NCBI GenBank assembly: GCA_900291925.1
Contig: UWYS01000011.1
Coordinates: 372,001 to 436,000, forward strand
Direction: 5' to 3'
Source: Thecaphora thlaspeos
Lineage: Eukaryota > Basidiomycota > Ustilaginomycetes > Urocystidales > Glomosporiaceae
DNA length: 64,000 nucleotides
Positions within the stretch are counted from its first letter, which is position 1. Every line of letters begins with the position of its first letter. A program made the position numbers and the translations under genes. Of this stretch, positions 54,189-64,000 are shown in pieces. The notes beneath the pieces are model-generated. The model was given only the letters and a program-made list of their open reading frames with translations. It was not told where the DNA came from and did no database searches.

Positions 54189-55216
54189 CTGTGCTAAGTA
54201 GGGGCGGGAACCCCCTCTTTCCTCTGTCCCCTGTCACCGTTGTGCGCGAGGAGCGACCTGGCCAGCCCTCCCGACCTCGGTCAGACAATGACCCACAGAA
54301 TACAGTACCATCGGAGCCCGGCGCGGCGACCGGCAGGAGCGGTCAATCACGAATGAGTCTTCCACCTCATCACGGCCCTTGCCTGATCGGGTCGATACAT
54401 ACCTACACAGCCTCCCTTGCACCACGTAACCTGTAGCTTGGCTCTTGAATAAGTCACGCATCCAGCAAGCCCGTGGAAGCTCGCGTTCTGCTCCTTCTTG
54501 TCCAAACATCTTCGGGGGTTCCGGAGGGGAACGGGTCCCTTCCGCTCACAGACGGGACAAGCCGCGGTGAGACCGTCGGCTCAGCCGGCTGTAGCTGCCG
54601 TTGCTGCCGGCATCTCCGCTTAGCCTCTCTACAATCTGGTCCTCTGCTGGGCCGCGCCCGCAGCGGTCCAGGCCGATCGACGCAAGTGATGCCGAGAGGC
54701 GCACTCCGTACTCGCTTCCCACGGGTAGGCTGTTGTCACGTCTCCGCCCGGTTTCGAAGAACAGGCGGTCCTTGCCGATGGCCTTTTTCTCTGATTAGTG
54801 TGCAGGTACTCGTCTGTTGCGCGTTGGCGCGCATTGTGCAGCCCTTTACCCTATCTGATCCCACCTCATAGTTCGCTCGCACGAGACGACATGCTGATGT
54901 GCAATTTGGCATCGCACTCGCGGGGTAGATCCATGTTGTTGTTGTTGCTGTTATTTCATTTGTTAAGTAGGGCCGATCCAAGCTCACTCGCTTGTGCAGC
55001 CCCCGTCAATTGGCTGGCCCAGAAGAGATCAATAGGCATAGGCTCAACGCGGGACCATTCGTATTTTTGCCCTTAGCCAGAGTGCCGAAGATGAAGGAGC
55101 TCCTATACATCCACGTTTTCAACAGTTGTAGCGAGGCTCAGATCGGGAAGGAGGGCGAGCGATCGGCTGGTCCGGTTACGATGTGGCTGTCCGACGTAAG
55201 TTACGTACTCTTGACT
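54189..55216. other. Gene-poor spacer before right inverted-repeat arm
   Basis: No credible gene. Small frames on both strands (for example 54473-54871 plus) are Cys/Arg/Ser-rich without motifs. This stretch may contain the missing 5' part of the CipC-like gene in degenerate form. Confidence 0.4.
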
Positions 55217-55613
55217 TCTCGTGTGTCTGTCCCGCCGTTGTATTTGTTTAGACTGTATCACATCACAGTCCCTTTATAAACCTGTATATCGCTGTATGAC
55301 ACCGCACTGTCCTTCTTTGATCACCTATATCGCTGTATCCCTACATGACCTCTCTCTACCCTCTCGTGTTTCGCCGCGCTGAAGCAATGACAAACACGGT
55401 GCGTACATCGACCATTCCTCCTCCCCTGCTTGCGGTTGCACAGTCGCCCGGGCATCCGTACGATACCTGGTCCGGATCAAGGCAGGCTGAACTCCGGCCC
55501 CAGGCTAGACGGCGCCGCGACAAAGTTCTAGCGCTTACTGTCATGGCTACGCTCCGACGCACCTTGGCACCTCTCTCGGGGAGGGGAAAAGGAGTGGGTG
55601 ACCTGACTTTCAG

Positions 55614-55954
55614 TCTACCCCGTGGCTCAAGTGTCCAGGCGGCTTGGCGAGGCCATCCAGAAGAACACGGTTCTGGCGCAACATCTGTCGCCCTCGCTTC
55701 GTTTCACCGTCACGCCCGTAACCTCGAATCGTCCGGTCGAGCTTTTTGGAGGTGATCGACGAAGGGGGATGCGGACAAGAGACGATATGAAGAGCTTGCA
55801 CGTATCGGAGGCTGAAGTCCTACTGACGGCGTGGCTATCTCTGCGAGAAGAGGGGGCCAAGGATGAAGATATAAAGCTAGGCTCTCGGAACAGCAGCCGT
55901 CGCCCCTTCACATTTCGTCCACACATCCTCTCTCAACTTCTCAATCGGGCCTAA
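55614..55954 (+). CDS. Small hypothetical protein in inverted-repeat arm, copy 2 (5' exon unresolved)
   Basis: Identical in sequence to copy 1 on the left arm. The segment follows a CTGAC branch-like site and TTTCAG acceptor and ends at TAA. Contains RRGMRTRDDMKSLHVSEAEV and a C-terminus RPHILSQLLNRA. Start exon probably lies at 55345-55402 (MTSLYPLVFRRAEAMTNT), 70 bp downstream of TTTATAAA; a donor at GTGC|GTACAT would keep the frame but is weak. No family recognised. Confidence 0.38.
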
Positions 55955-56238
55955 GCCTCGGCCCGACACCTCGATAGCTACAAGCAGCAAGACTTCCCCG
56001 AGTCTTCTACAAGCCTCTTCGTTTGACCATTGACACAATCTAAAACGTTTCCGACAAGTCAGCTTCTTCGGTAGGTCAGCAACGCATTTCGCCACGACAT
56101 CCTCTCATGTAGTCCCCCTTGCAGTATCTCTGACGACTCTCTTTCTTGTCACCACGCGTACGCCTCACGAAGCTCTGGTCCCGCAGATCCAGTTGATCTC
56201 CCGTCACGGCACGCGGCTGGACCGCTAGCATCTTCAAG

Positions 56239-57156
56239 ATGAGACACTCAACTCCATCGGCCCGCTCTGCCCGCATCCTTTTGGTCGCCCTCTTGAGCCT
56301 CCTGATCTGCTCCGCCGTCAAGTCGACCGGTATCCCGGACCTCAGTGAGTTCGAGCGGCTGGAGAACGACTTCTGGGATGCTCTGGCGACTCATGGACCT
56401 TCCAAAGAGGAAGTCGAGGCCCTCTACCGCCAAGAGGGCGAAGTTAAGCGATCGCGCTCACCTCGCTGTACATTCCCTCCTGTTCGCCAAGACGAAGGCT
56501 CCAGCAGTTCTCCCGCACTCGTCGTCACCGACGAGCATGCGCGTCAAGAAGAACAGGCTCAATCCGTCGTCGGACCTTCCAGGTCAAGCCGACCGTACGG
56601 CTCTCGCAAGATCCGTCCGCACTTGGAATTAGTCGACCACCCATCGCAAGCAACAGAACGACGATTGTCAGTGGCTCTTCAAGCTCGCGATTGGCTCATG
56701 AGACTCCCGCCAGAGCATTTTCAAATCCTGCAAGACCTGCAGCAGCTCGAGGAAGGGCTATACCGATACTCCCATCCTTACTGCTTCCCGGACACGTTGA
56801 TGGTCAGAACCCCAACCTTCGAACGCCCGGTTGAACAGGTAGCAAGACGACTCGTGTTTCGAGCAAACGACCAAGAACGAGACTTGGTGTTGGCAAAGTT
56901 TCTGGTAGACTTGACCTACTACGCAGACGCTCGGCCAAAGAGCACACGTCTGCCGAAATGGACAATCATCAAAGACCGTCAAGAGCGCCTTGCCGAAGTA
57001 GAAGTCTCAGTAAGGGCTGCACAGTACAGATATCCTAATGCGAGAGGCCCGCTCTCGGCCTACGAGGTCAATGGCTGGATCCTTCAAGTTGTTGATAATG
57101 CGCGGAGCGCAATCCACATTGGCGCGATACCACGTCGTAGCTGTCGAACAAGCTGA
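56239..57156 (+). CDS. Predicted secreted protein of unknown family, copy 2
   Basis: Same 305-residue translation as the left-arm copy: signal peptide with ILLVALLSLLICSAV, then LSEFERLENDFWDALATHGP, an acidic-basic low-complexity stretch, and a helical C-terminal half (RRLSVALQARDWLMRLPPEH, LAKFLVDLTYYADARPK). Codon use and GC content look like the surrounding genes, so there is no sign of recent foreign origin. Intact and identical coding sequence in both arms suggests a young duplication or ongoing gene conversion, and possibly two working copies. Function unknown. Confidence 0.6.
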   Translation: MRHSTPSARSARILLVALLSLLICSAVKSTGIPDLSEFERLENDFWDALATHGPSKEEVEALYRQEGEVKRSRSPRCTFPPVRQDEGSSSSPALVVTDEHARQEEQAQSVVGPSRSSRPYGSRKIRPHLELVDHPSQATERRLSVALQARDWLMRLPPEHFQILQDLQQLEEGLYRYSHPYCFPDTLMVRTPTFERPVEQVARRLVFRANDQERDLVLAKFLVDLTYYADARPKSTRLPKWTIIKDRQERLAEVEVSVRAAQYRYPNARGPLSAYEVNGWILQVVDNARSAIHIGAIPRRSCRTS

Positions 57157-57694
57157 CCTGCCGACTACGGCTCCGGTTATAGAAGTTGGTGTCTTTGAGT
57201 TGCCTTTCAAGCTCGAGATCAACGATATTCGGCACCCGCGCCTACCGGAACCCAGAAACGGCCCCATCATTGGCGCTGGTGGCGTCCAACGTTACCCGTA
57301 GCCAGTCTACGACCATGGCCGCTAGCCCCGTCGTGCCCCTCATTTGACCTCTCTGTCGTGTAATCCTTTCATCCCATTGATCCACCACCGAATCGAAACA
57401 ACCTTCTCTTTCCTAGCCTTCGCCAAGGCGGCCTGCCCACGTACTTGTGCCTCTGCGTCCCCCTACCTGGCACGTGGAGCTTTTGGGTTGCACAAACGTC
57501 TTGCTCGGAAGGACGGATGATGAATCAGGGAGGTTGAGCATCTTTACCCGCACTAAACGAACTTCAGGAAGGAAGGGCTCGTGTCGGCCCCTTTGTTTGC
57601 ATCGATCCGCTATGTAGAGGTCAACACCACTTCCTGCTGGCTGCGTCGAGACGTACACATCTGTCGACCCTTGCCGTTTGAGCCGATGGACGGT

Positions 57695-58408
57695 TTAGCG
57701 ACGCTTCTTTCCCGCCCCAACGCCTCCGCCGCCGGCCGCCTTGACCTGTCCAAGGGTCGCCTGCCACCTGCACCCATCACCACAACACCACAGCCACAAA
57801 GACACCACCCACACGGTCAGCAAAACCAAGCATTTCCCTCCCTCGTGAAGAGATCCAGCGAGACAACAGCAACTCACCATGCGGTGACCATAAGTGCCAA
57901 GAATCCATGGGCGGCACCAAAGAGCATCTCGGGTGTGAGTTGGTACTGTCCGACGTTGAACTGTTCGCCCAGCTTGGACCCGGTGAAGGGTTCAGCGTTG
58001 AGGAAGACGGACGAGGCGATACCGTGGTAGAAGAGCAGGAGGATCGCGACGGCCCGCTTGCCGGGGAGGTAGTCGGGGAGGGTGTAGAGAAGCAGGCAGG
58101 CCAGCGAGAGCGACAGAGCGAGCGACGAGTACAGCTGGTGGGCGGCGTCGATGAAGCCAAGCGAAGAGGGAGGACAAGGTAAGCGAATCGAATCTCTGAC
58201 GACACATCAAGGGAGACAGACAAGAGATATGCACCTTGATGAGAACGTGGACGGTGTTGTTCATATCCTGAAACCGCACCGAGCTGGTAAAGAAGAGCCC
58301 GACGATGGAGAGCGGCAGCTCGACGGCGGCGTGCAGGAGCCAGACGACGCCCCACATCGTCGACGCAGCATTCTGGGGAGAGGCGACAGCGGTCGTGGGT
58401 GGTGCCAT
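57695..58408 (-). CDS. Small four-helix membrane protein, 167 aa, unknown
   Basis: Three exons (58235-58408, 57878-58134, 57695-57767) join in frame. Four hydrophobic segments are visible: VVWLLHAAVELPLSIVGLFF, LYSSLALSLSLACLLLYTL, AVAILLLFYHGIASSVF and MLFGAAHGFLALMVTAW. The C-terminal tail is Gly-rich and ends GKKRR, a possible dilysine/diarginine-type ER signal. Donors are GTGCAT and GTGAGT, acceptors CACCAG and GTGCAG. The family is not recognised; it resembles fungal conserved hypothetical integral membrane proteins of this length. Start is the first ATG (MAPPTTAVAS); an upstream extension begins at a non-ATG codon. Confidence 0.75.
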
Positions 58409-58910
58409 CTTGCTTGATTTGAATCGTTCGTTTGCTTGTCCTCGAGAGAGGCGTAGGTGGTGGTGGTCAAGACGGAAGAAAGGAAGCACGAGTGGCGAAA
58501 AGCTCTAAATTGACACCGAGGAGCGCATGCCTTGCATGGAATCGCGGAGAAGAGCCTTCCGACGAGCCGCTTTCTTCTGCAGCCCCACGGCCCGCCGGGT
58601 TGGCACGGCCTCGTCAGCGCGGCCCAACCGCTGGCACGCAGCATCGTATCGGCCGCGTACAGCAACGAACTTCGCTCGTAGTCTCGGGGCAATCGTACAT
58701 CGTTGCAAGGACACAGATATCGGGCTACAAAGACAGAGAAAAGGGAACGGAGCCGTTGCGTAGACAGAGTCGGAAGCACCGATGATGGGACGGGGGAAGG
58801 GAGTGGTCCCGGAACGGGACATTTGTTCATTCTTATCTACAGGGGATGGAAGGGCAAGAATTAGCTGAGTCGAGGAAGCAGAAGTGATCACACGGGGGCA
58901 GTCGCTGCGG
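58409..58910. other. Spacer between small membrane-protein promoter and myosin 3' end
   Basis: Promoter of the small membrane protein and 3' flank of the myosin gene. No gene seen; open frames on both strands overlap each other and are Arg-rich. Confidence 0.5.
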
Positions 58911-61900
58911 CTACCGCATCGACAGTCGGGACGGGCTCATGTTGGAGCCGACAACGCTCTCTGGCGGAATCGAGCCGGGTCGTCGCAGCGTCGCTTGCGA
59001 GCGGAGGTGGGCCGTTTGTTCTGTTGGTGAGCGGATGGACATGAGAAGGATGTGCAGATATCAGGACGTCACTTCCAAGTTCCACTCGTGCGGCGGCGAT
59101 CCATCTGGGACCCCGGGCATCCGATACTTACGCTCGAGCTCCCTCGTCGTCTTCCTCCAGTTCTCCATGTGGCTGTCGGCCTGGGCCTTGTACCGCTCGA
59201 CGGCTTGCTGCAGCGAGGTGATCATCTCCTCGTCGACGCCTGCCTCGTTCATCAGGCTCTGGTAAGCGGCGGAAAGCTGGTCAAACTTGAGCTCGCTCTC
59301 GTCGAGGTGAGCGCGGAGGTCGCGGATCTGGGCCAGCAGCTGGACGCTCTGCGACTGATTCTCGCGCTGCTGGTTGAGCGAGTCCTGGTAGGCATGCGTC
59401 AGCTCCTTGAGCTTCGACTCAAGCTTCTCCTTTTCCCGCTGCCAGCCGCCTGAGGTGGCGATGGTGTCGTCGAGCTTGAGCGAGAGCTGCGAAAGCGGAA
59501 GGGCAAGGGTAATTAGAAGAGGAAGGAGTCAGCACATGGCGGCATGTCGTCAAGGCAGTCTCGTCGGCGTCGCCCGCCCGCTCCGCTCTGATTTGCTCAC
59601 CTCGTCCACCGAACCACGCAGGCTGCGGTTCTCGCTGCGCAGCTGCGACACGGCGGTGCGATGCGCCTCGATCTCGGCCGCCATAGAGTCGATCCTGTGC
59701 CGCTCAAAGGGAACAGCAGCAAGTGGGCAGACGGGCAGACTCGCCATCAGTACGCAGGTCGGTTCGAGTGTACGCCTTGGTAGCCCTGACTCACTCTTGC
59801 TGGTAACGCCTGCGTTGGCCCTCGATCGCCTCCTCGCGCTGCATCAAGTCGGAGCGGTACCGCTGTCTCTCCCTCTCAAACTCGCTCTCGACCTCTTGCC
59901 TCATCTGTTGCAAGTTCTCGAGGTCGCGTCCGCGGCCGATCTGCTCGAATCGGCTGTGAAGCTCTCGCAGGCGGTTCTCCATCTCGATCAGATTGTCCTC
60001 GGCCGCCTTGCGATCGAGGAGCGCCTCATGCAGCCCGCGCTCGGTGTCCTGCAGCGTCAGCTTGATCAGGCCTTCCGACTTCTGGCTCTTGAGTCGCTCC
60101 ATCTCGAGATTTTCGATCTTGCTGAGGTACGAGTCGGCCTTGGCCTTATAGAGCTGAGCCGCGTCGCGCGCCTCGTTAACTGTATGGTTGTTGGCAGCAT
60201 GGTTGATCTCGTACTCCTGCACCACGGTCTGGAGCCGGCGGCGCTCCGCGAGGTCCTCGTTGCGCAGCAGAGTCTCGCGCTCCAGGCGGTGCTGAAGGTC
60301 GGAAATCTCCATCTCGAGCTGCGACTTCATCCGCTCGCCGTTGAGCACCTCCTGACGCGCCCGCCCCAGCTCGGCCGAGACGCTCCGCTGTTGCGAAAGC
60401 ATCGCTGCGCGCAGATCGTCGGCCTTGCCGTCGCCAGACAGCTTCGAGAGCTGGTCGCGGAAGTCCTTGCGCAGCGACGACTCGCCATTGAGCAGCGCCA
60501 CCTCGGCGTTGCGCCGCGCCTCGCTCTCCTCCTGGAGCAGCTGGTTGAGGCGCTTCCGGTCCTCGGACATCTTGCGCCTGGCTGCGTCGATGGAAAAGTG
60601 ACTGCCGTCCTGCCGGTCGAGCTCGGCTGCCATGTCCCTGACCTGCGCCTCGAGGTGATCGCGGACGCGCTGACCCGTCGCCAGCTGGACCTCGACGGCA
60701 TCGAGCTGGTTCTGCAGCGCCTGGGCTCGCTTGGTAGCCCGCTCGGCGTCCTCGGACGCAAATTTGGCCGCAGCGGAGGGGAGGGGCGCCGCGGACAAGG
60801 TGGGCGAGCCAGCCGACTTGGACGAGTTGCCGTTGCCACTCGAGCTGCTGGTGTTGCCGCCGCCAAAGCCAAAGAGGCCTTTCTTGATCCCCGCGATGCC
60901 GTCGCCAGCCCCCGAGCCGCGCGGAGCGACATTTCCATAGACGTAGAGCGGCTTGTCCTTCTTGCCGCCGCCGCCGTTGGCCACGTCGCCATTAGTCTTG
61001 TGACTGCGCAGCATGTCACCCTTGGCGCTGATGTCCTGCTCCAACTCCTCGTGACCGAGCCGCAGCTGCTCGAGGATGCGCTGGCGGAACGCGTCGTCCG
61101 CACTGCCTCCGCCGCTGCCGCCGCCTCCGCCCTTTGATGGTCCGCCACGGACGAGCTGCTCGATGTTGGAGAACGTGGTGCTCTTGGCCATCTGCGACGC
61201 CTTGAGCTCGCGCTCGAGCGCCTGGACCCGCTGCTCGTACTGCTGCCGCGTCCGGCTGACGAGCTCGTCCGCCTGGAAGTCCTTGCGCCGGGCGTTGGAC
61301 AGCGCCTCGTCTCGCTGCTGCTGGACCTGCCGCAGCGACGCAGTCAGCTCGTTAACCTTGTTCTCGAGGCTTTTAGTCGCCCGGTCGCCGCCTGCGGAGG
61401 GTGCGACGTTGCCGTAGGTGACGGGGCCGTTCCGCGCGCCCGTCGCGCCCACCGTCGCCGCGGCGGCTCCCCCACCCTGGGCACGCTGCAGCTTGCTGAC
61501 CTCGCGCGCTAGGTCCTCGTTCTCGGTGATGAGGCGCGCCTTGCTCTTCTCGAGTGTCTTGGTGTAATGGGCTAGCTCTTGCAGCTTTGACTGGGCGTCG
61601 ACCAGCTGGCGGTCGGTGTATTTCTTGGCCTCCTCGAGGACGTGGACGTGCTCGACGATCGTCTTGTTCTGCATCGATTGCATCTTGCGCATCTCCTGTT
61701 GCGTCAGGGTGAGCTCGTGGCGCAATTCGGCCGCTTCCTTGTCCTTGCCGGCGACGAGTTGCTGCATGCTGTTGAGGTTGCGCTCAGACTGCTTGAGCGA
61801 CGACTCAAGCAACTCGCGCCGCTTCGTCTCGGCGCCCAGCTCGGCCGTCGTCTGCTCGACCTTGTGCTTCCAGCCGTTAGAGCTGCGCTCGAGCTCGAGC

Positions 61901-64000
61901 AGCGCGTCCTCGAGGTCCTGCTGTTTGGCCGAAGCAGCCTGGAGCTGCTTCTCGAGGCCGTTTTTGCTCTTGAGCGCGTCCTGCAGGCCGCGGTTGATGA
62001 CAGCCGACTTGCTCTGGGCGTCACGTAGCTCGGCCTCGGCGGTCCGCTGCGCCTTTTCCACTTCTGCCAACCTGGCGTTGTTTTCAGCGATGCGGCTCTC
62101 GGCGTTGCGGACCTGTTCGTTGGCCTCGGTCTGAGCGCGCTCGAGCTCCTGGACATGCTTGCGCGCCGTCTCGACGTCAACCTTGAGCGAGTTGATCTGC
62201 TCGAGGCTAGAGTGCTTGTGGCTGGCCAGCTCCTGCTCGACCTCCGACATTTGCTGCCGCAGAGTCTGGAGTTCTTGCTCCTTCATCCGGTGGAGCTCCT
62301 TCTGCTTGACGTCCTCGGAGCTCTTGGCGTCCATCAGGCGCCGCGTCTCGTCGAGCTCCTTCTGCACCTGTGCGCGCGACTCGCCCGACTTGGTTGCGTC
62401 GTCGCGGGCCAGCTTGAGATCGTAGGCGAGCGTGTCGAGCTTGGCCTTGAGATCGGCCTTTTCGCGGGCAAAGACGTCCTTCTCCCTGGCGAGCGAGGCC
62501 AGTTGCGCGTTGACCTCGGTGATCTGGGCCTCTTTCTTCTTGACCTGCGCCTCGTGGTCGGATGAGACCCGCGCTAGCTCCGACAGCTGGTATGACGACT
62601 GCCTCGTCTGATCCTCGAGCTGGACCAAGCGTGACCTTTCGTCGTCGCGCGCCCTGACCTCCTCGGCCAGCTTGGCTTCGAGCTCCTGGACTGCCTGTGC
62701 CATGCGCTTGTGGGCGCGCTCGACGTCCTGCTCCTTCTCCTGGAGTTTGAGTGTCAGCTCGTCTTTGGCGGCCAGCAGCGTCTGCTTCTCGCTTCGCAGC
62801 TTGTCCGCCGACTCGCTGTGCCGACCAACGTCGCGGGTAAGGGCGGCCTCCTTTTCAGCCCAGGCCTTCTGCTCGGCCTCAAGGCGCAGCAGGTGCTCGG
62901 CCGCCTGGTCGAACGCCACCTGGAGCTCTTGATGGGCCTGCTCGGTGACCTTCTGCGAGGCGATCGCCTTTTCGAGCTGGCCGTCGAGCAGGTCGACGTC
63001 AGCCTGCAGCGCCGCCAGGTCGTCCTCAAGCGCCGATTCACGCTCCTTCGATCGCGCGAACAGCTGGTCCTTGTCAACCAGCAGCGCCCGCTCCGCCTCA
63101 AGCTCATCCTCGACCTTCTTCTTGTCGTTCTCGAGCGCAAACTTGAGCGTCTCGAGCGCCTCTCGCTCCTTCTGGTCGCGCTCGGCCCGCTCCGTGACCA
63201 TGGCCAGCTCGAGCTGCTTGCGCTTGAGCTCCTCGTCGTGACGGGTCGCGGTCAGCAGCGGGCGGACACGCGTGTAGAGTTGCCACCACGGCCACTCGCG
63301 CAGCTCGACATAGAGGCGAGCGTTGCGCTGGATGGTCCGGACGGCAGCGGCGCGGTTGAGGATCTTCTTCATCTGGCGACACGCCGTGTACATACGACAG
63401 GCCGCCTGGAAGCGCGCAAAGATGTCGTAGAGGTGAGCATCGCGCTTCTCCTCCATCTCGGCCAGCACACCTGCCTTGAAAAAGATCTTGGAGCTGCCGA
63501 TCTTGAACGTCGAGCGGTCGAGCTCGAGCGCCTCGACCATCCGCTGGCACGCCTTGCGGCCGTCCATGTAGCCCTGCGGGATGATGCCCGGCGTGAGGAC
63601 CTCGTAGCGGTTGCGGAACTCGGAGAAGAGGAGCCGGTTCGGGTAGCCGAGCCGGGCGATCCTGATGCCCTCGAGGACGCCGTTGCATCGGAGCTGCTCG
63701 AGAACGAGCGGGACTTCCATCTTGCCCGGCTTCTTTTCCGGGTTGGGGACGATGCAGCGGACAAAGTGAGGCTGCGTCGAACCGAGCTGCGTCATGAGCG
63801 AGCTCAACTGCTCCTTGTGCCGCTGACCCACGGTGCGGAAGGCACCGCGCTTGACCCTCCGCTTCGGCGGGCCGCCCGTGGCGGGGCCCGACGCGCCGGC
63901 GCTATCGTCGGCCTCGGCGTACTCGGCGAACAGCGAGGCGATGAAGCGGTCGCTGGACTCGGACAAGACCCGGGTCAGGTTGTCATTGAGCGGATCCTTG
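58911..64000 (-). CDS. Class II (conventional) myosin heavy chain, motor domain N-terminus beyond window
   Basis: Exons 59795-64000 (open at the right edge), 59601-59694, 59132-59486 and 58911-59020, all in frame. The first visible residues, KDPLNDNLTRVLSESSDRF, are from the myosin motor; the SH1/SH2 region LRCNGVLEGIRIARLGYPNR and converter follow (IFFKAGVLAEMEEKRD). An IQ motif (AAVRTIQRNARLYVELREW) leads into a coiled-coil rod of well over 1000 residues, interrupted near the middle by Gly/Ser-rich segments. The last exon gives a short Ser/Pro tail (SNMSPSRLSMR). Conventional myosin II drives actomyosin ring contraction at cytokinesis. The tail introns were chosen because exon phases match and the read-through alternatives end in short non-conserved tails. 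Confidence 0.95.

Larger units (their letters stand above)
55217..57452. repeat. Right arm of 2.24-kb inverted repeat
   Basis: Reverse complement of 11476-13711 over its whole length with two differences seen by eye (55238 and 57279; the latter changes Asp to Gly in an alternative reading frame). Genes inside run rightward, so the two copies point away from the 41.5-kb block between them. A 13-base word (tatatcgctgtat) occurs twice near the inner end (55287 and 55327) beside a TTTATAAA box. Confidence 0.97.

Noticed and set aside
1..64000. tRNA, rRNA and snRNA genes
   Set aside because: I looked for B-box-like GGTTCGAATCC words and cloverleaf neighbourhoods by eye and found none convincing; a scanner such as tRNAscan-SE would be needed to exclude them.

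Overview
The window is nuclear DNA of a filamentous or dimorphic fungus. The genes are GC-rich with frequent short introns (GTGAGT-type donors, CTRAC-like branch points). The gene set includes a very large separase, a class II myosin, a Dnf/Drs2-type P4-ATPase, a Yap-type bZIP, a CipC/DUF3759 relative and an Ariadne-type RBR ligase. Protein wording and intron style fit a basidiomycete, most likely Ustilaginomycotina (smut relatives). That placement is inference; no ribosomal or other marker gene is present.

Layout, left to right. 1-8.3 kb: a SAPS-domain PP2A/PP6-like phosphatase subunit (cut by the left edge), a ten-exon HORMA-domain gene that resembles meiotic Hop1, and a Yap/AP-1-like bZIP factor, all on the minus strand. 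8.3-13.7 kb: a gene-poor stretch, then the left arm of a 2,236-bp inverted repeat. 14-25.7 kb: a Ser/Pro-rich unknown protein, about 4.6 kb of gene-poor sequence holding a CpG-rich degenerate repeat array (18.9-19.7 kb), and the P4-ATPase. 28-38.3 kb: UBR7/Mlo2-like protein, TFIIIC triple-barrel subunit, F-box/LRR protein, NOP10, p24 cargo receptor ERV25 and an amino-acid permease. 39.1-53.3 kb: separase, ATP10, a Gfo/Idh/MocA oxidoreductase interrupted by an in-frame TAG, and the RBR ubiquitin ligase. 53.8-57.5 kb: a 5'-truncated CipC-like gene beside the right arm of the inverted repeat. 57.7-64 kb: a small four-helix membrane protein and a myosin II heavy chain that runs off the right edge.

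Most genes are conserved housekeeping or cell-cycle genes and do not form an obvious pathway cluster. Several are divergent pairs sharing short promoters (UBR7/TFIIIC, NOP10/ERV25, separase/ATP10, oxidoreductase/RBR).

The most distinctive structure is the inverted repeat at 11476-13711 and 55217-57452. The arms are about 99.9% identical and about 41.5 kb apart. Each carries a complete gene for a predicted secreted 305-residue protein of unknown family, plus a second small gene. The arms border decayed sequence and a truncated gene, and recombination between them could invert a block containing separase, the flippase and other core genes. I did not recognise a canonical defence, biosynthetic or mobile system; the inverted repeat with its unknown secreted protein is the best candidate for something undescribed.
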